The notes below the pieces were generated by a model. The model was not told the DNA's origin. It worked only from the letters and a program-made list of their open reading frames with translations, and searched no databases. DNA of 64,000 nt from an uncultured Sulfurovum sp. Lineage in GTDB: Bacteria > Campylobacterota > Campylobacteria > Campylobacterales > Sulfurovaceae. A program made the position numbers and the translations under genes. Of the stretch, positions 38,799 to 49,330 are shown piece after piece (position 1 is the first letter of the stretch; each line of letters begins with the position of its first letter). The stretch covers positions 1-64,000 of the forward strand of contig CACVAP010000053.1 of NCBI GenBank assembly GCA_902727895.1, written 5' to 3'.

Positions 38799-39294
38799 TA
38801 AAATCCTTTGATCGAGTATTCGCTAGAAGTGCTTCTTTGGAAAGTATGAAGTCTTTTCTTTGGTCAGCAACAAAAGAGAAGATACCTGTGTCCATACGAA
38901 TCGCATCACAAGGACAAGCTTCAACACAGTATCCACAGAAAACACACTCAAGTAAATCAATGTTAAACACGGCAGGCATTTTTTCGTCTACCCCGTCTGT
39001 TCTCTCTGTAGCTTCAATAAACATACAGTCAGCAGGACATGCTGTTGCACACATATAACAGGCAACACAGCTTATACTGTCGTCTTCTCTTTTAGTTAGC
39101 CTGTGAACACCTCTGTACCTATCTGTAATGTCTGTAGGTTGTACCTCAGGATAAGACTTTGTAATCAAATTAGAATTGTCTTTAATGTTTGTAACAAAAT
39201 GACGCATGGTTGTTTTCATTCCTGAAACAATTGCAGGAATATAGAGTTTATCTCTTAACGTATCACCATGTCTTTTAACAGTTTTTATACCCAT
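38788..39294 (-). CDS. nuoI: NADH-quinone oxidoreductase subunit I
   Basis: Two 4Fe-4S motifs CVACYMCATACP and CVFCGYCVEACP. Confidence 0.96.
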   Translation of the reverse strand: MGIKTVKRHGDTLRDKLYIPAIVSGMKTTMRHFVTNIKDNSNLITKSYPEVQPTDITDRYRGVHRLTKREDDSISCVACYMCATACPADCMFIEATERTDGVDEKMPAVFNIDLLECVFCGYCVEACPCDAIRMDTGIFSFVADQRKDFILSKEALLANTRSKDFSDD

Positions 39295-39295
39295 T

Positions 39296-40579
39296 TTAAG
39301 CTCCTAACACAAGCACGTAGGTGGCTGTGATAACTATGTTTAACAACGCCAAAGGAAGAAGAACTTTCCATCCAAGTAGTTGTAATTGATCGTAACGGAA
39401 TCGTAAGAGTGTCCAACGAATCCATACAAAGAAGAAGTTTATTAAGAAAAATTTCAGTAAGAAAGTCGATACTTGTATCATCGCTGTAGCAATGTTTGTA
39501 CCATTCGTACCCAATCCAAAAAGAAGCAGTAATGCTAATATAACAACAACAGCAATGGCAATCCCTTTAAAGATTTTAATCAAGATCTTTGACTCTTTAG
39601 CTCTTGGATCATTTTCATCTACCCAAGTGTTGTTTTTCTTAATCCATTGTGTAAAGAAGTAAATGGTTGCTGGTAAAATAATCATCATCGCAAATAAGAC
39701 AATGTTAATGTTCTCTTGCAGTGCTTGAGTATTTAACCAAGGAACTTGGTATCCTCCAAAGAACATCGTAACAATTAATGCACTCGCAGCACTCATGGCT
39801 GCAAATTCACTTACTTGGAAAAGACCAAATCTCATTGCCGAATACTCAGTATGGTATCCTGCAACAAGTTCACTTTCACCCTCGGCTAAGTCAAATGGTG
39901 CTCTGTTTGTCTCTGCAAATGCAGCAACAATAAAGATAAGTGCAGCCAAAGGTTGCATGATAATACCCCAAGCAGGAATAAATCCAAAGAGTAATCCACC
40001 TTGATATTCAGCAATATCACTTAAGTTCACAGAACCATAAACGATAAGCATAGAGATAATAGCAAGACCCATTGAAGCTTCATAAGAAATAACCTGTGCA
40101 ATGGCACGAATAGAACTTAAAATACCAAATTTACTGGTACTTGCATATCCACCCAAAACAATTCCGTAAACACTTAGTCCTGCAAAAGCTAAAAACCATA
40201 AGATACCTAAATCAATAGGCAGTGCTTGCATGGTATAAGTTACCCCATCAATTACCAGCCTATCAGCAAAAGGAATAACTCCTACCGTTAAAAATGAACA
40301 GATGAACATGATAACTGGTGCCATGATAAAGAACATTTTATGCTTAATAAACGCAGGAATAAAATCTTCTTTAAAAGCCAGTTTAATCATGTCAGCAACT
40401 GACTGAACCAATCCACCTAAACGAATTCCTCCAATGTGTGCACGGTTAGGACCAGATCTACCTTGCATAAATCCAGAAACCCTACGTTCCCACCACACCA
40501 TAATAGGCGTGGTTCCAACAGCTAAATTAACAGCAAGGAGAATATTAATAAATATAATAACTACAGCAGCAAATTCCAT
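39296..40579 (-). CDS. nuoH: NADH-quinone oxidoreductase subunit H
   Basis: NRAPFDLAEGESELVAGYHTEYSAM. Confidence 0.96.
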   Translation of the reverse strand: MEFAAVVIIFINILLAVNLAVGTTPIMVWWERRVSGFMQGRSGPNRAHIGGIRLGGLVQSVADMIKLAFKEDFIPAFIKHKMFFIMAPVIMFICSFLTVGVIPFADRLVIDGVTYTMQALPIDLGILWFLAFAGLSVYGIVLGGYASTSKFGILSSIRAIAQVISYEASMGLAIISMLIVYGSVNLSDIAEYQGGLLFGFIPAWGIIMQPLAALIFIVAAFAETNRAPFDLAEGESELVAGYHTEYSAMRFGLFQVSEFAAMSAASALIVTMFFGGYQVPWLNTQALQENINIVLFAMMIILPATIYFFTQWIKKNNTWVDENDPRAKESKILIKIFKGIAIAVVVILALLLLFGLGTNGTNIATAMIQVSTFLLKFFLINFFFVWIRWTLLRFRYDQLQLLGWKVLLPLALLNIVITATYVLVLGA

Positions 40580-42015
40580 TATGCCTTCTCCTTAGATAGG
40601 GACTCTATCGCTTTCCAAAGTGAAGTGAGTGTTCCTACAGGAGCATTTTTTCGTATACCACTTTTGATGTGTTGTGTTACACTCTCGCTATTGGTATAAC
40701 TTCCATCTTTTTCTAAAAATGAAGCAACAGGCAGAACGGTATTGGCAAACTCTTTTACCTTAGTGTCTTTTGAGCTAAATAAGATTACTTTTTTGTCTTT
40801 AAAAAGTTCTGCTTTGTCTTCAAAGTAACTGTTTTCAATAACAACAATCACCTTTTTCTGAGAAAGTAACTCGTTAAAGTCTTTTTCATTTTCATTGATA
40901 CGCAACGCCATCATTCCTGCACGGTTAGGTGATCTGTCAGAAGTACGTAACATATCATCAGCAAAGCTCTCATCATAGTATTGAGGTGAGTATCCAGAAA
41001 GTGTTGTACCATTATTGAGCGTATACTCTTTAATCAGTGCTAACTCTTCATTCGATAAGAAAGGAGAAACAAGTAAAAGCGTGTCATTTGGATTTGCAGT
41101 AAGTACGTCTGCTATGTTTGTGAGTGCTTCTTTAGTAGAAACAGTCTCTTGATTGATGCTCGCATCATTGAGTCGGTTGTCATTCTCATCTTTGTAGCTT
41201 AGTCTTCCATCATCACAAATAAAGTAACCATTTACATCATGGTCTTCACGTGGTCTAAATCTAAAGATTTGATCATCTTTGTATTTCTCTTTTTTGTGAT
41301 CAACATGGATGCTACACCCTTTTGAACAACCACTACAGATTGCTTCAAAGCTTTCTAAGAACCATACCCGTTGATTAAATCTAAAGTCTTTACTCGTTAA
41401 GGCACCAACAGGACAAAGGTCAACAATATTCATAGAATAGTCACTCTCAAGTTCTTGTCCTGGAAAAGTACTAATCACAGAATGGTCAGCTCTTGAAAAA
41501 ATACCCAGTTCATTCGTGTGTGTAATTTCATCGGTAAAACGGGTACAACGTGTACATAAAACACAACGTTCTTGGTCAAGCATTACATTTTTACCAAGGT
41601 CTACGGCTTTCTTCGCTTTTACTTTACTCTCAGCTTCTAAACGACTTTCGTAGAATCCACCAGCCATGTAATAGTCTTGAAGTTTACACTCTCCAGCTTG
41701 GTCACAAGTTGGACAATCAACAGGGTGGTTAATAAGTTCTAACTCTAAGATATCACGACGTACTTGCTCAATGTTTTCACCTTGAGTACGTACTACCATT
41801 CCTTCTTTTACAGGGGTGTCACAAGAAATTTGAGGACGTTTAGAACCTTCAATCTCTACCATACACATTCTACAGTTCCCATCTGTCCCCAAAGCAGGGT
41901 GATAACAGAAATGAGGAATGTCAATGTCTTGTTTAAATAAATAATCTATTAGTACAGCACCTTTTTCAGCTTCAACTTCTTTGCCATCTATGACTATATT
42001 CACTATATTACTCAT
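40579..42015 (-). CDS. nuoG: NADH-quinone oxidoreductase subunit G (short, 478 aa)
   Basis: 2Fe-2S N-terminus GNCRMC, HPVDCPTCDQAGECKLQDY, CVLCTRC. Confidence 0.94.
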   Translation of the reverse strand: MSNIVNIVIDGKEVEAEKGAVLIDYLFKQDIDIPHFCYHPALGTDGNCRMCMVEIEGSKRPQISCDTPVKEGMVVRTQGENIEQVRRDILELELINHPVDCPTCDQAGECKLQDYYMAGGFYESRLEAESKVKAKKAVDLGKNVMLDQERCVLCTRCTRFTDEITHTNELGIFSRADHSVISTFPGQELESDYSMNIVDLCPVGALTSKDFRFNQRVWFLESFEAICSGCSKGCSIHVDHKKEKYKDDQIFRFRPREDHDVNGYFICDDGRLSYKDENDNRLNDASINQETVSTKEALTNIADVLTANPNDTLLLVSPFLSNEELALIKEYTLNNGTTLSGYSPQYYDESFADDMLRTSDRSPNRAGMMALRINENEKDFNELLSQKKVIVVIENSYFEDKAELFKDKKVILFSSKDTKVKEFANTVLPVASFLEKDGSYTNSESVTQHIKSGIRKNAPVGTLTSLWKAIESLSKEKA

Positions 42016-43282
42016 GTTCAGCTCCTTGATTGTTCAATATATATGTTTCAAATTCATCTCTAAATTTCACAACAATGCTTCCAATAATATCAGCAACAGC
42101 AGGGGCGAAAACACAAATGGTTTTACCATTTAGCGTGCCACAAACATCTGATATATTGTCAATATCACTTAGTTTACCTTGCTGATGAATGACTTTATGA
42201 AGAATGGTGTCAATCCAACCTGTTCCTTCACGACAAGGCGTACACTGTCCACATGACTCATGGTGATAAAACTCAATAATGTTTTTCGCCACTTCAACCA
42301 TACAAGCATCTTCATCAATAATAACCATTCCACCCGTACCTAAAGTAGAACCGATATCCCACATTGATTCATAATCAAGGACAGCTTTGTTAACTTCATC
42401 AGCAGTTAAGATAGGACAAGAAACACCTCCAGGAATAACAGCTTTAAGTTTTTTCCCGTCTTTCATTCCTCCACCTAAAGTGTTAATCACATCAATCATT
42501 TTGTGACCAAAAGCTAATTCATACACCCCTGGGTTTTTAACTGGTCCACTCAATGCAAAGAGCATGGTTCCTGGTGACTTTGGAGTTCCGTGTTTGGTGT
42601 AGGCTTCATAGCCAAACTCAACAATCTCAGGCACCGAAGCAATGGTTTCAACATTGTTCACGGTTGCAGGATCACCAAAGTACCACTCACACTCTTTTTG
42701 ATGTGGCTTTAAACGTGGATGACCACGTTTTCCTTCAAGTGACTCAATCAATGCAGACTTTTCACCACAAATATAAGCGCCAGCTCCACGATGCACGACA
42801 ATGTCCAGTTTAAAGTCACAAGCACCATTCATCAATGTCTCACCAATAATTCCAGCTTCATATGCTTCATCAATCGCCGTATTCAATCTATCAGCAAGCC
42901 ATTTGTACTCACCTCTAATATAGATGTAGGCTGTGTGAATGTTCATGGCATACGAAGAACAGATAATCCCCTCAATAAGTAAGTGTGGGTCTTTGTCCAT
43001 AACTTCTCTGTCTTTAAAAGTTCCGGGTTCACTCTCATCAGCATTGACAATTAGGTAGGCAGGTCGTGGGTCATTGAGTGGCATGTAACGCCATTTTTGA
43101 CCACAAGATGCACCTCCTCCACCTTTTCCTCTTAGGTTGGACTTCTCAACAGCTGTAATTACTTCATCGGGTGTCATAGTAAAGAGTTTCTCTAACGAAC
43201 CATAAACACCATGTTTTTTAGCAACTTCGAGTTTATATGACTCTGGAATATGAAATCTTTTACTTACAATTTTAGTTTCCAT
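42008..43282 (-). CDS. nuoF: NADH-quinone oxidoreductase subunit F
   Basis: GRGGGGASCGQKW-type NADH/FMN motif, ESCGQCTPCREG. Confidence 0.96.
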   Translation of the reverse strand: METKIVSKRFHIPESYKLEVAKKHGVYGSLEKLFTMTPDEVITAVEKSNLRGKGGGGASCGQKWRYMPLNDPRPAYLIVNADESEPGTFKDREVMDKDPHLLIEGIICSSYAMNIHTAYIYIRGEYKWLADRLNTAIDEAYEAGIIGETLMNGACDFKLDIVVHRGAGAYICGEKSALIESLEGKRGHPRLKPHQKECEWYFGDPATVNNVETIASVPEIVEFGYEAYTKHGTPKSPGTMLFALSGPVKNPGVYELAFGHKMIDVINTLGGGMKDGKKLKAVIPGGVSCPILTADEVNKAVLDYESMWDIGSTLGTGGMVIIDEDACMVEVAKNIIEFYHHESCGQCTPCREGTGWIDTILHKVIHQQGKLSDIDNISDVCGTLNGKTICVFAPAVADIIGSIVVKFRDEFETYILNNQGAEHE

Positions 43283-43757
43283 TTGAAGACTCCTTCAGTA
43301 AGGTTTTTACTTTGTCAACGGTAAGGTTTTCCACATAGTCACCGTTAAAGGCTAACATTGGTGCACCCCCACATGAACCTAGACACTCAACTACTGAAAG
43401 CGTAAACTGCCCATCAGCACTGGTTTCACCCGGTTTAATCTCCAGAGTCTCTTCAAGGTAAGCAATAATTTCTTTGCTTCCACAGAGCATACAAGAGGTT
43501 GTTTTACAAACTTCAATATGGTGTGTACCTGTAGGTTTTGTGTTGTACATGGTGTAGAAAGTTACGACTTCATAAACACGTATAGGTGTTGTATTCAGTA
43601 GTTCAGAGACAGTTATCATCGCCTCTGGGCTAATCCATCCCTCTTGTTCTTGTACCAACCATAAAGTTGGCAACATCATAGAGTCAATTTTAGGATAACG
43701 CTTTGAAATTTTTTCAAATTTCTCTTGGTTTTCAGGTGTTAGTGTAAAATTTTTCAT
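43272..43757 (-). CDS. nuoE: NADH-quinone oxidoreductase subunit E
   Basis: CKTTSCMLCGS...CLGSCGGAP thioredoxin-like 2Fe-2S. Confidence 0.95.
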   Translation of the reverse strand: MKNFTLTPENQEKFEKISKRYPKIDSMMLPTLWLVQEQEGWISPEAMITVSELLNTTPIRVYEVVTFYTMYNTKPTGTHHIEVCKTTSCMLCGSKEIIAYLEETLEIKPGETSADGQFTLSVVECLGSCGGAPMLAFNGDYVENLTVDKVKTLLKESSNGN

Positions 43758-45382
43758 TATCTGTCAAACTCCCCTGCAATAAAGTTCATACTAGCCATGG
43801 TAACTACGGCATCTGCGAGCATAGTGTTTTCAATAATTTTTGAATAAGCACCTAAAGCATAGTAACAAGGTGGTCTACATTTTACTTTATGAGGTGTACC
43901 TGAACCATCACTAACTACGTAGAATCCAAGTTCTCCGTTAGCAGCTTCTGTGGAAGAGTAGTATTCACCTTTAGGTACTTTCACCCCTTCAAAAACCAAT
44001 TTAAACTGATTCATCATTCCTTCAATAGATCCATAAACTTGATCTTTTGGAGGCAGAGCAACTGCTCTATTATCTGTAATAATAGAACCATCAGGTATTT
44101 GTTTAATCGCTTGTCTAATAATTCTAATACTTTGAATCATTTCTTCAAAACGTACCATCATTCGGTCATAAACATCACCATGACTTCCTACAACCACATC
44201 AAAATCAAAACTGTCATAATGATAATATGGTTTGTCTTGTCTCATGTCACGAGGGCTACCTGTAGAACGAAGGTTTGGTCCTGTGATACCAGCACTAATG
44301 GCAAATTCTTCTGTGATTATCCCAACATCTTGTGTTCGGTCTAAGAAAATCTTATTACGAGCAATTAATGAAAGTGCATCATCAATAGATTTTTCTGTTG
44401 AACGCAGTACAGATTCAACTTCTTCTGCAAAACCGTCATACAAGTCATAACTTAATCCACCAATACGCGTGTAAGAGTTCGTAAGCCTAGCACCTGTAAG
44501 TTTTGAGAGTACTTCATAGGCTTCATCTCTTGGATTAAAGATGTACCAAAAGTTGGTTAATCCACCCAAGTCGACACAGTTGGCTGCATTACAAACAGCA
44601 TGATCCATAATACGGCTAAGTTCTCCAACAATCACACGAATAAATTTAGCACGTTCAGGTATTTCAATGTCCATCATGTCTTCAATACTTTTACAGTATC
44701 CGATGTTATTTAAAATAGCAGAACAGTAATTTAGTCTGTCAGTATAAGGGATAATTTGACTGTAAGTATGTGTTTCACAAGCTTTTTCAAAACCTCTGTG
44801 TAGGTAACCAATCTCTGTAGTTGCTGCTACAATTGATTCCCCTTCCATTGCCAAAAGATTTCGAATGGTTCCATGCGTAGCAGGGTGAGAAGGTCCTACA
44901 TTTAGAAGCATTACTTCATCTTCTTCATAACCTTTTTGTTTTAGAAGAGGACGCATCTCATCCATTAAATCTTCTGTTTCCGTACAGATTTGTCCATCGG
45001 TAATAACATAATCTTTTCTTAGAGGATGACCCACAAACTGATGGTGGTTCAATACTCTTTTTAGATTAGGATGACCTTCAAAAATAATTCCATACTGATC
45101 AAATACTTCTCTCTCACCCCAATTAGCTGCATAATAAATATCACTAATTGTGAGTAAAGTCAAAGTCTCATCATCAACCATGGTTTTTATGATAACTTCA
45201 TTTTTGAAAGTGCTGTCACGTAAAATATAAACCACAGCAAATCGCTCTGCTTTATGACCAGGATAATTTAGGTAATCAGTAGCTGTAACATCCAGTAATA
45301 AAGTAAAGTCTTCATTTTCTTTAAGGTTTAAAATGGTTTCTCTTACTTTTTCGTGAGATACTTCATATACTTTGTTATGCAT
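43757..45382 (-). CDS. nuoCD: NADH-quinone oxidoreductase fused subunits C/D
   Basis: N-terminal NuoC ([21 protein letters not shown]) fused to NuoD ([22 protein letters not shown]). Confidence 0.95.
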   Translation of the reverse strand: MHNKVYEVSHEKVRETILNLKENEDFTLLLDVTATDYLNYPGHKAERFAVVYILRDSTFKNEVIIKTMVDDETLTLLTISDIYYAANWGEREVFDQYGIIFEGHPNLKRVLNHHQFVGHPLRKDYVITDGQICTETEDLMDEMRPLLKQKGYEEDEVMLLNVGPSHPATHGTIRNLLAMEGESIVAATTEIGYLHRGFEKACETHTYSQIIPYTDRLNYCSAILNNIGYCKSIEDMMDIEIPERAKFIRVIVGELSRIMDHAVCNAANCVDLGGLTNFWYIFNPRDEAYEVLSKLTGARLTNSYTRIGGLSYDLYDGFAEEVESVLRSTEKSIDDALSLIARNKIFLDRTQDVGIITEEFAISAGITGPNLRSTGSPRDMRQDKPYYHYDSFDFDVVVGSHGDVYDRMMVRFEEMIQSIRIIRQAIKQIPDGSIITDNRAVALPPKDQVYGSIEGMMNQFKLVFEGVKVPKGEYYSSTEAANGELGFYVVSDGSGTPHKVKCRPPCYYALGAYSKIIENTMLADAVVTMASMNFIAGEFDR

Positions 45383-45905
45383 CTAAGAACCCTTTAAAAT
45401 CACGATCATGTTGACGATCTTTTTCCAGAATTGATTCTCTATTCGACTTCTCTTGAATTCTAATAAGTGAATCAAAAAAAGCTTCTGGTCTAGGAGGACA
45501 TCCTGCAATGTATTCATCAACAGGAATAATCTGATCTATACCTTGAACGGTTGTGTAGTTGTCATAAAAACCACCACTACAAGCACAAGCACCCATGGAG
45601 ATAACCCATTTAGGTTCAGGCATTTGATCGTAGATTTTTTTAAGGATTGGTGCTTGTTTATAACTGATGGTTCCAGCTACTACTAAGAGGTCTGCTTGTC
45701 GTGGAGAAAAACGAACAACTTCAGCCCCAAATCTTGATATATCGTGCTTTGACGCAGCAACGGACATAAACTCAATACCACAACATGCTGTTCCAAATAC
45801 CATTGGCCACATTGAATATGATCTTGCCCAGTTAACAGCTGTATCTAATTTGGTAACAAGTACTGAGTCACCAAGTGAGAGATCTTCCTCTTTTTTTAGT
45901 TCCAT
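45375..45905 (-). CDS. nuoB: NADH-quinone oxidoreductase subunit B
   Basis: [33 protein letters not shown]. Confidence 0.97.
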   Translation of the reverse strand: MELKKEEDLSLGDSVLVTKLDTAVNWARSYSMWPMVFGTACCGIEFMSVAASKHDISRFGAEVVRFSPRQADLLVVAGTISYKQAPILKKIYDQMPEPKWVISMGACACSGGFYDNYTTVQGIDQIIPVDEYIAGCPPRPEAFFDSLIRIQEKSNRESILEKDRQHDRDFKGFLDA

Positions 45906-46258
45906 AATAAAGCCTTTTTCTTATAGATATAAATTAAACCTGCAGAAAGAAGAGCCATAAATGTAAACATCTCTCCCAAACCTAGATAGCCCAATTCTCG
46001 TACATTTACGGCCCACGGAAACATAAAGATGATTTCCACATCAAAAATTACAAAGAGAATAGCAACAATATAAAATTTAATACTAAATTTTATATTGGTA
46101 CCACCTACAGGTTTACTAATACCACTCTCATAGACAGTATTTTTGTTAGCACCTTTTTTTCGTGAGGGTCCTAAGTATGTTGTTAGCATAAACACTGCTG
46201 ATAAAAGAATACCTATGAGTACAAATACAGAAGATGCTAATAGCAGTTCATTTGACAT
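45896..46258 (-). CDS. nuoA: NADH-quinone oxidoreductase subunit A
   Basis: YESGI...FSIKFYIVAILFVIFDVEIIFMFPWA. Confidence 0.96.
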   Translation of the reverse strand: MSNELLLASSVFVLIGILLSAVFMLTTYLGPSRKKGANKNTVYESGISKPVGGTNIKFSIKFYIVAILFVIFDVEIIFMFPWAVNVRELGYLGLGEMFTFMALLSAGLIYIYKKKALLWN

Positions 46259-46470
46259 GAAAATTCCTTAAAGTTTTATAATTATCTTTTCTTATGAAGA
46301 AAGATAATTTATTACTTTAAATATATAGTAAACTATTCGCATATCAATCGTTTTATGCGATATGATTCAGTTAATATTTAAGAATTTATGCTTAGAAAAT
46401 CGCATAATAATCGCGTTATTGAACGGTTTATTATTTAAATAGATTTCAGCCATGAAGAAAGTTCAGCTTT

Positions 46471-46724
46471 ATGAGGAGTTGGGTTATGGAGTTTTTGAAT
46501 TTGAATTTATCAAGAGAGTTTTACCTATACTATATACGAGTAGATGAAGTAAATTATAATCTAGCTAAAGATATTTTAGCCAAGTTAGGACTTAACTATT
46601 CACAAGCCATAAGTGTTTTTAACAATATGGTAGTGATGAACCAAGGTCTTCCTTTTGATGTAAAAATTCCGACTAAAGAGACTGAAAAAGCCTTAAAAAT
46701 GTAGATGATTTATTTAAAAATTTG
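46471..46724 (+). pseudogene. Orphan RelB/DinJ-like antitoxin, frameshifted near its C-terminus (intact part 46471-46704)
   Basis: DILAKLGLNYSQAISVFNNMVVMNQGLPFDVKIPTKETEKAL; one extra A in the A5 run would give ...ALKNVDDLFKNLDN*. Confidence 0.65.
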
Positions 46725-46831
46725 GATAACTAAATGTATGAAATAGGGTTACCACATCAAGAGTTTATGGATTGAATATTTGCTATAAATAAAAAATGAT
46801 ATAATCAAAATAAACGAGAAAGGTTTATAAA

Positions 46832-47134
46832 ATGATGCAACTACAAATTAGTAACCCTAAAATGCAAAAGATTTTTGAAACACAATTTCACTCTAACACA
46901 GATAAATTTATGGAATTTATTGTTAACTTTGTTAAAGATAATAGTAAAGTTGTAGATAGTTACATTCACAACACTACTACTCCTAAAAAGTTTTCATATC
47001 AAAAACTAGACCCAATGGAAAACTTTTATACATTAGATAAAGATGATAACCATATAGAAATGACAAACCCATTTGAAGATGTTCAAGATTCAGTTACATT
47101 TGCTAAACAACTTAGAGAAGATTCCTATAGATGA
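46832..47134 (+). CDS. Putative antitoxin partner of PIN toxin
   Basis: Overlaps PIN gene by 4 nt (ATGA), small size. Confidence 0.6.
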   Translation: MMQLQISNPKMQKIFETQFHSNTDKFMEFIVNFVKDNSKVVDSYIHNTTTPKKFSYQKLDPMENFYTLDKDDNHIEMTNPFEDVQDSVTFAKQLREDSYR

Positions 47135-47499
47135 TATTTCTTGATACCAATATTTTGATTGAATATCTTAAGGGAAATAAATCTATTACTGCTCAATATT
47201 CACCAAATGAACTGTTTATCAATGATATCGTGGTTATGGAACTTTATCAAGGTGCAAAAAGCAAAAATGATTTAAGATTTATTGTCAATGAGATTTCTAA
47301 TTTTAAAATATTAAAGACAAATGATGAAATTATTAAGTTAGCTACTCAATTGCTTAAAGAGTACAATTTATCACATAATATGAAGATGATGGATGCAATT
47401 ATAGTATCTACGGTGATGATTTATGATATCCCTTTAATGACTTTAAACTTGAAAGATTTTAGATATTTAGATGGGGTTAAGTTGGTAGATATAAGATAA
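47131..47499 (+). CDS. PIN-domain (VapC-type) ribonuclease toxin
   Basis: MIFLDTNILIEYLKGN...NDIVVMELYQGAK...MMDAIIVSTVMIYDIPLMTLNLKDF. Confidence 0.9.
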   Translation: MIFLDTNILIEYLKGNKSITAQYSPNELFINDIVVMELYQGAKSKNDLRFIVNEISNFKILKTNDEIIKLATQLLKEYNLSHNMKMMDAIIVSTVMIYDIPLMTLNLKDFRYLDGVKLVDIR

Positions 47500-47733
47500 A
47501 AAAGCAAAGATTCTAGGTTAAAATATGAATCTAAAAGAAGATAGAAGTTATAACCATCAACTAATTTGAGATGCTTGACCAAATATTTATTAAAAATTAG
47601 AGAAAAGACTATTCTAGGAAAATTTAAAGAGATATGGTTAGTTGTCGATGCTGAAAAATTGTATAGAATACATTAATTTTTTAAAAGTAGTTTATAAAAG
47701 TCAAAGAATCTGACTCCAAATAATATTATTTTA

Positions 47734-47823
47734 CTCGTTGTCAATCTCTTTTTTTCTGATGAGGGAGTAGAGACTATTAGAATAATATCGGCAAGAAAAG
47801 CAAATAGTTATGAAAAATGTTAG
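47734..47823 (+). pseudogene. BrnT-like toxin C-terminal remnant
   Basis: LVVNLFFSDEGVETIRIISARKANSYEKC* resembles the BrnT IRIISARKA motif; no intact ORF upstream. Confidence 0.5.
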
Positions 47824-47857
47824 TTCATTTTATAAAAGGATTGAAGGAGAAAGAAGA

Positions 47858-47886
47858 AACAGCATAAAATAAAATTTTATGCTGTT
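47858..47886 (-). terminator. Terminator of aldehyde dehydrogenase transcription unit
   Basis: AACAGCATAAAAT-AAA-ATTTTATGCTGTT perfect 13-bp stem. Confidence 0.75.
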
Positions 47887-47910
47887 TTGAGTCGCTTAGT
47901 TAAGCGTTTT

Positions 47911-49302
47911 TTAGAGTGATGGAGATTTAATAACCATCAGTTTTTCATTTGTCATTTCTTCCATAGAGTGACCAATACCACCTAGACCAAGTCCAGATGC
48001 TTTTGCTCCACCAAATGGCATCCAGTCAACTCTGAATGCTGTATGATCATTAACCATAACAGCTGTACCATTAAGTCTTTTAACACCTTTAAGTGCTGTG
48101 TCAATGTTCTTTGTAAAGATAGCAGCTTGGAATGAAACTTCCAAAGAGTTTGCACGGTCAAATGCATCTTCAATGTCACTGTAGCTGTAAACACAAACTA
48201 CTGGTCCAAATACTTCATGCGTAGAAACTTGAATGTCATCTTTAGGGTTTAATAAAACCGTTGGTTCATAACATGAATCAGAGATACGTTTACCACCAGT
48301 TAAAACTTTGGCTCCTGTATCAACAGCTTCTTGTACCCATTCTTCAATTCTGTTTACTTCATTATGATTAATCAGTGGACCAACATCTGTTTTTGGATCA
48401 AGTTGGTCACCAACTACTAGTTTAGAAGCATAGTCAGCAAGTCTAGTACTTACTTCATCTACAATACTCTCATGTACATAAACACGTTGAACTGATACAC
48501 ATACTTGACCAGCGTGGTAGAAACCACCTTTACCAATAGAAGGAATCAAATCATCAATATCAGCATCTGGCTCAATAATAACTGGTGCAACACCACCATG
48601 CTCAAGAGCAACACGTGTTCCATCGGCTACTTTTGAGTTTAAGTACCAACCAACAAAACCTGAACCAATAAAAGTTAAGAAATTAATCTTAGGAGAAGTT
48701 GCTAGAAGTTCTCCTCCTTTTCTGTCACAAACTACAGCTTGCGCCCAACCTTTAGGAAGACCAGCCTCTTCAAGGATTTCTACAAGTTTAACAGCAGACA
48801 TTGGTGTTTGTGTCGCTGGTTTAATAATTACAGAACATCCTGCAGCCAATGCAGGAATTACTTGGTGTACTGCAAGGTTAAACGGGTGGTTAAAAGCTGA
48901 AATAGCAGCTACAACACCAATTGGTTCTTTTAGTGTGTATGCCATACGGTTTGCTGAAGAAAGAGTATGCCCCATCGCAATCTCTTTCCCTTCAGATTTA
49001 CCTATCTCTTCAATGGCAATTTTAATACCATTAATAGCACGTACAATTTCTACTTTAGAATCTACGTAAGGTTTTCCACCTTCACTTGCACAAAGAATTG
49101 TAAGTTCTTCAATTTGTGAAGACATAATCTCCATTGTTTTTTCTAAAATTTCTACACGTCTATATTTAGGAAGATGACTTTTATGATCATTAAAAGTATC
49201 TTGAGCAAGAGTTAGTGCTTCCTCTACTTCTTCAACTGAGCTAAATGGTACAGTTCCTACTACTTTTCCATCAAATGGGGTGGTTACTTCTATTGTTGTC
49301 AT
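47911..49302 (-). CDS. NAD(P)-dependent aldehyde dehydrogenase
   Basis: ALEHGGVAP, GQVCVSVQRVYVH, EVFGPVVCVY. Confidence 0.93.
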   Translation of the reverse strand: MTTIEVTTPFDGKVVGTVPFSSVEEVEEALTLAQDTFNDHKSHLPKYRRVEILEKTMEIMSSQIEELTILCASEGGKPYVDSKVEIVRAINGIKIAIEEIGKSEGKEIAMGHTLSSANRMAYTLKEPIGVVAAISAFNHPFNLAVHQVIPALAAGCSVIIKPATQTPMSAVKLVEILEEAGLPKGWAQAVVCDRKGGELLATSPKINFLTFIGSGFVGWYLNSKVADGTRVALEHGGVAPVIIEPDADIDDLIPSIGKGGFYHAGQVCVSVQRVYVHESIVDEVSTRLADYASKLVVGDQLDPKTDVGPLINHNEVNRIEEWVQEAVDTGAKVLTGGKRISDSCYEPTVLLNPKDDIQVSTHEVFGPVVCVYSYSDIEDAFDRANSLEVSFQAAIFTKNIDTALKGVKRLNGTAVMVNDHTAFRVDWMPFGGAKASGLGLGGIGHSMEEMTNEKLMVIKSPSL

Positions 49303-49330
49303 TATTAATCCTTAATTTTATTTGTTTAGT

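Noticed and set aside
44039-44450. + strand ORFs antisense to nuoCD
   Set aside because: Spurious; nuoCD is clearly coding
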